A DNA stretch of 64,000 bases from Apostichopus japonicus (Eukaryota; Echinodermata; Holothuroidea; Aspidochirotida; Stichopodidae): NCBI RefSeq assembly GCF_037975245.1, contig NC_092579.1, positions 23,107,166-23,171,165 of the forward strand, given 5' to 3'. Shown here one piece after another: positions 59,801 to 64,000 of the stretch. The notes beneath the pieces were generated by a model. That model had not been told where the DNA came from, searched no databases, and saw only the letters and a program-made list of their open reading frames with translations. Within the stretch, counting starts at the first letter, position 1. Each line of letters starts with the position of its first letter. Both the position numbers and the translations under genes were made by a program.

Positions 59801-61106
59801 TACCTTTTTGCTAATTTTGGTCGGTTTCCCAGGTACCCATTCATTACGCATTCAACATACAAGTTGCTAAAACCCAACTCAGCTAACTTTATGTATTCAA
59901 CACATTCGATGGTTTTCCCCGATGTTTTTTTAGTGATCTATGAAAAAGTTTTGTAACTCTTTCAAGCCTAACAGAGCAATGCCTCATTGAAGGAATTTCT
60001 CTTAAACATGTGGTTTGTGTTCAAAATTGAAAAATTCCTTAATTCATTTGTTGGGGTATAATTGCATAAAATTGCTAAAATTAATCACTGGGAGACAGTT
60101 AACAGAATATTTTGCAACCAAAACTTTCTTACAAGAAAGTAACAGTACTTATACGGCACCGCGACATCACACTTGCGCTAGGACTATCCAACATGTTCTT
60201 TCATTGTTCTGCACAGTAGGGCTAGCGCTCAAAGAGGTCCCCTCTATTGATACATTAGTTGGAAAGTCCACAGAAACTACAACAATCAACCCTTGTTTTT
60301 GTTACAGTTGATCAAAACTTTCACGAGCAGGAAAAGTAACAAATACTTAACAATACTTAACAAATACTTAAACACATCAAAATATATGGGATCATGGGAA
60401 TAACACCAAATGATGAAATTAAGGAAGAAAGCTCATGAATTTTTCCTCCCTTTCATTAATTCGAATAAAAATGTAATTGGAAATGGAGAACGATGTTTGT
60501 ATCTGTTCGAATTTCTGAGCTGGGTAGAGACGGCTTAGACCAGGTTGTAATTTTTCGGTGGGCCCACCGGATTCCTGTTTCCATCACTAGTAAGCACTAA
60601 ACCTTATTCGTAGCTGCCATGCGAATAGCAAAATATGTTTCTCTTAATCTTATTCCACCAGCTGCATAGTCGTGACCTTTATTTTAACCGTATAGGGCCT
60701 ATATGTGAAGTGTCATCAATATGACAAGATGACACCCCACTATTCTGTAAAAATCCCTACCTACATTAATTATACTAAGTAAAAGGATGTGAAGTGTCTC
60801 CCCGCTATCAACCCTGGCAACCTAGAAGTTCGGACAATATATTCCCAAATGGAACGCAGTCGTGGTCATTTATGGGGTAGGGATACAGCACAGTATTCCC
60901 GTTTTCGATTCGCGGATCTGGTACCACTGTCTTACTTACTGAATAGGACATGTTTAAATATATTAAACCAAGAGGCCTAGGTCTATAGCATACACATTAC
61001 ATATAATTTGGGAGATAAACATTCACGAGCATTTTCCAAGCAAAATTTTATTACCGACGCCAGGCTGTTTTCTGCAAAAAATTAAATCTGGGTGATGCTT
61101 AGCCAT
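56858..61106 (-). CDS. PHF5A: PHF5A, PHD-finger-like SF3b splicing factor subunit
   Basis: Three exons, 61106-61055, 58264-58074 and 56947-56858, join in phase and give 110 residues, the usual family length. The product starts [11 protein letters not shown] and ends [11 protein letters not shown]. It keeps the CxxC pairs (C23/C26, C30/C33, C46/C49, C58/C61, C72/C75, plus C11 and C85) that build the knotted zinc-binding fold. PHF5A sits in SF3b of the U2 snRNP beside SF3B1 and helps hold the branch-point adenosine; Y36, in the drug-binding pocket of human SF3b, and K29 are present. Residue 40 is Asn where human has Cys. Intron 1 holds a LINE tail and a hAT-like element; intron 2 holds a TIR element. 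Transcription is divergent from DDX47 with 158 bp between start codons. Identification is near certain. Confidence 0.98.
57159..57648. mobile_element. Non-autonomous DNA transposon with perfect 14-bp TIR and 6-bp TSD
   Basis: CAGGGATGTGCCCA at the left is exactly mirrored by TGGGCACATCCCTG at the right. GATATT flanks both ends (57153-57158 and 57649-57654). The interior contains CGCCCAGCAC repeated three times near the left end. No ORF. It lies in PHF5A intron 2. The TIR looks hAT-like, but the TSD is 6 bp rather than 8. Confidence 0.9.
58828..59225 (-). mobile_element. CR1/L2-like LINE 3' end, longer inverted copy
   Basis: On the minus strand the relic encodes the LINE ORF2 C-terminal region: [20 protein letters not shown], then a K..IMQDP.HPLF.HYNYN motif, followed by the same 3' UTR and (AATTC)n-like tail as the copy at 5551-5862. 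A deletion has removed the RSGLRL part, and a frame break follows. It lies in PHF5A intron 1, same orientation as the gene. Confidence 0.8.
59767..60589. mobile_element. hAT-like non-autonomous DNA element, 823 bp
   Basis: The TIR TAGTGATGGGAA is matched by the complement of TTTCCATCACTA at the right. Flanks GCAAGCAC (59759-59766) and GTAAGCAC (60590-60597) are an 8-bp TSD with one mismatch. The interior has short frames only and no transposase. It sits in PHF5A intron 1. Confidence 0.82.
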
Positions 61107-61264
61107 TTTTATACGAAAAACGATTGAGTAACACGCACAATAATGTAATCAGAAACTGCACCAGCACGCGATAAAAACGGTGTGTGTGTAATCTTGGGAG
61201 GCCAGAATGATATCATGAATATATGTTAAATTGCCATTGATTTGGTGTTGCAACCAAAATCAAG
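61107..61264. promoter_or_regulatory. Bidirectional PHF5A/DDX47 promoter region
   Basis: Only 158 bp separate the two divergent ATGs, so both transcripts must start here or inside flanking 5' UTR. The DDX47 start lies in CAAGATGGCAGC, a YY1-type motif overlapping the ATG as in many housekeeping genes. No TATA box at a sensible distance was recognised. Exact start sites cannot be read from sequence. Confidence 0.8.
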
Positions 61265-63727
61265 ATGGCAGCTTCCATGAATCCGCAGCGTGAGAAAAAG
61301 CAAACGAATCCCACCGAACAGGAGAGACAAGCAAGTGCAAAGGAAGATACAGAACCGTCGTCTTTAGAAGAGGAAATCCTAAATGAACAGAAAAATGTTA
61401 CCTTCTCATCTCTGGTAGGTCAATGTTTAGTTATATTAAGGCACAACAACTATACGTAAGGCCTCATGTAACATTAGGCTGAGCAAACTAGTGTAGTAGT
61501 AGTACTAGTGAAAAGTACTACTAACTACCACTAGCCTAAGGTACTTCTAGTACTGTAGTAGGCCAGTATTAGTATAAGTACTGTAACAGGACGAATCTGT
61601 GGCCTACTGCCATTCATTGTAACTAAAGATATTTTGTGCTATGAGACATATGCAAGAAATTTCTATGCTCCACAAAATATTATGTAGGCTAAAGCTAAAA
61701 GGGTGTGAAGACTCGCGCAAAAAGAAACGTCTAATGCCGGTAATTTGACCTAGTTTCGAATGAGGTGTAATAGAAGTTTTAAGCACCACCATCTCCCAGA
61801 AAATACACACACAGCTTGCTACCGTCGGTAATTAGACACTAGTGTTAAGTCAGTACATATGCTGCCGTCAATACCCACAGCATAGTATACAAACGATACA
61901 GCGATGGACATCTCAGGTCCAGCTAAAGATAACAAGGTATCACGTTTCATTACTGTCTGCATTTTGTAGCGACACGAACAAAACATCACTTGCAAGCAAC
62001 AGAAAGTTAACTTTTTCAGACGGCCGCACGCGGTTTGGGGCGAGTCTTCAATGCCTTTAAGAGCAGGTACAGATCACTAGGCTACTGTCAGTGCAACTGA
62101 TGGTAACAGGAACCAGGGCATTGGACCGAAAAAAAAAGTCACTAATGGTTATCCATATTCAATTACAGTTTTATTATCAAGTCTATACTGTAGTTGTCTT
62201 AAAAGTACATTTTACAACAGTTTCAGAAATTCAAATCACCATAGATTGCCTTTCTTGTATTATCTACTCTGACTGTACATGTAACATGTGACCAGATTTG
62301 TTGTGAGGCAGACAAATAAGTGATTTCAAGAAATGTTTTCTGTCATCTTTTTGTGTAGGGCGTCGTCGATGTTCTATGTGATGCCTGCGAAAAACTGAAA
62401 TGGAAACATCCTTCCAAAATTCAGAGGGAGGCCCTCCCGCTTGCACTTCAAGGTAGGAAGTACCAGAGAATTTATTGTGCATTGATTTTATGTTTCGGCT
62501 TTATTCATGAAAAGCAAAAATCTCCAATAAACCAAATTTAAGCAAAAATATAATAAATGTTCAGCCTTGAGCCCTTTTTCTTGCCTATAAAACAGTCACT
62601 CTTTGTGCTTGGATGATGTAAGCCCTGACTAATGGAACTTCCCAGAATATACTATTCTTCTGAAATGTTGTATTTATTACCAATATGTGGTTGAAAACAG
62701 GTGCTTGGGTATGGAATAGAAGTTTGATTTCAGTCACTGACCACAGGAAACAAGTCTTGTGAATTCGGTAATGGGTATAAATGAAACCAGTTATGAGGTT
62801 GGCAAGTGGATCAATATGCCTCATTTAAATAGCTCTGTTTTTATATATTTTTTTGAAATCTCCGACTTCTTCATCCCTCTGAAAATACAGAGGAAATGTT
62901 TTGCTTTTGTTTTAACAGGGAAGGATGTGATTGGCTTAGCAGAGACAGGCTCGGGAAAGACCGGTGCATTTGCCCTTCCAATCCTCCAGGCATTGCTGGA
63001 GAACCCTCAAAGGTTGTTTGCACTGGTACTTACCCCGACCAGAGAACTAGCATTCCAGATATCTGAACAGTTTGAGGCTTTGGGTTCCAATATTGGGGTG
63101 TCATGTGGTAGGTGATTTTCTTTCTCTCCTCATCAGTGTGGTTAAATGTGTGATGTGATTATTGGGTTAAAAAAGGAGATCTATGAATGGGTACTATCTT
63201 GGAGCAAGAGGTGTTAGTGTTAGTCACTGTGAACAGTCAACAGTGCACAGTAGTTGACAATGTAGTATATCCATGATGGCTCGTTGTAAAACAATGTGAA
63301 GTAGATTAGAAACACTTAATGTGGTCTTTGGAATAGGATATATATTGTGCATAATACATACAAAGGAGAGTGTGTATTACTGGTTACATATCAATGTGGA
63401 GCCAAGGTTTGTGGGTCGTACAGAAGCTGTATTGTTGATGGTTATGGTGTACTGAATTCAGTTTGGGGGAGTGTTTTGATATTTAAAGGATTTAAGAATG
63501 AAGGAAGGTGGGGGAGGTGTATGTTGGACACTAGCAATTGTGTGAGGATCTACATCACACTCTGCCAGTAGATTTGAAGTGTAATTTTTTTTTGCTACCT
63601 GTTTAATGATACTTTTATAAACTTTGTGACGTGTCGTTTCTCCTTTCTCTTTAAGCTGTCATCGTGGGAGGTATCGACATGATGACTCAGTCCTTGCAGC
63701 TTGCAAAGAAGCCCCATATTGTGATCG
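61265..63727 (+). CDS. DDX47: DDX47 (Rrp3-type) DEAD-box RNA helicase, N-terminal part; continues beyond the window
   Basis: Four exons join in phase: 61265-61414, 62359-62452, 62919-63107, 63656-63727, giving 168 residues before the window ends. Residues 1-45 are a polar, variable N terminus. A Q-motif region follows ([16 protein letters not shown], about 66-81), then motif I AETGSGKT (89-96), motif Ia PTRELA (121-126) and the GG of motif Ib (149-150). The segment [20 protein letters not shown] is close to vertebrate DDX47. The family acts in the nucleolus in early pre-rRNA processing (18S branch) and is ATP-dependent. Motif II (DEAD) and the second RecA domain lie to the right of the window. 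The donor at 63727 is phase 1. The ATG is set by the N-terminal match and the YY1-like context. Confidence 0.96.
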
Positions 63728-64000
63728 GTGAGTTTTATTTATTTGGCTTTGGTGTTCCAGTGGCATGTAAGGCTTGCTTTCCCTGTAGCCTCCTTTTGGG
63801 GTTAGTGTATTAGTTAAAGCTAATTTCTGTGTTACTACAGAATGCTTCACATCTTCCAAATAATTCTAGAACATGAAAAAAAGAAGACAAAGAAGAAGGA
63901 ATAAAAATTGCTTTATAACATTATTTGTTTCATTTCGTATTTTTAGGGGAGAAGGAGGTTTACTTTCTAACAGCGTAATGTGGGGCTCATATCTTCTTCA

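Noticed and set aside
63950-64000. Acceptor-like TTTTTAG followed by GGGAGAAGG as the next DDX47 exon
   Set aside because: The sequence after it does not encode the conserved ATPGR motif expected at this point, so the next exon should lie beyond the window.

Overview
This is an AT-rich, repeat-laden, intron-rich animal nuclear window. The tRNA-derived SINE copies, CR1/L2-like LINE tails, many small hAT-like elements and long (TA)n tracts fit a marine invertebrate deuterostome, with an echinoderm as the best guess. That placement is inference from repeat style and gene content, not proven.

Layout: (1) 1-12.9 kb holds no complete gene. It carries one convincing isolated terminal exon on the minus strand (2306-2731) plus microsatellites, a LINE tail, tandem duplications and a hAT-like element. 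(2) 12.9-45.7 kb is one large minus-strand coiled-coil gene that I read as CCDC154-like. It has 19 exons whose reading phases join, encoding about 1085 residues and ending in a 301-residue, very charged last exon. An extra exon with its own ATG at 28.2-28.5 kb could start a shorter 639-residue product, or mark a second gene boundary. (3) 46-52.6 kb is gene-poor and holds two hAT-like elements with clean target-site duplications. (4) 52634-53305 (minus) is an intronless, secreted or GPI-anchored folate-receptor-like protein. (5) 56.86-61.11 kb (minus) is PHF5A, a three-exon SF3b splicing factor gene. (6) 61.27 kb to the right edge (plus) is DDX47, a DEAD-box helicase of ribosome biogenesis, of which four exons are visible.

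PHF5A and DDX47 are divergent, with start codons only 158 bp apart. They probably share a bidirectional promoter joining a spliceosome gene to a ribosome-biogenesis gene.

The most unusual signal is in the CCDC154-like gene. In two separate introns, tandem arrays have copied the 5' splice site of the exon just upstream. At 29.34-30.17 kb a 29-33 bp unit carries the exon-end/intron-start sequence, with about 27 units. At 22.5-23.37 kb a unit of about 110-150 bp carries the 3' part of the exon plus its donor, in 6-7 units. The gene therefore contains long ladders of decoy donors. Other points of note are a hammerhead-ribozyme-like motif typical of Penelope-like elements (26180-26218), six TIR elements with identifiable target-site duplications, and two inverted copies of one LINE tail.
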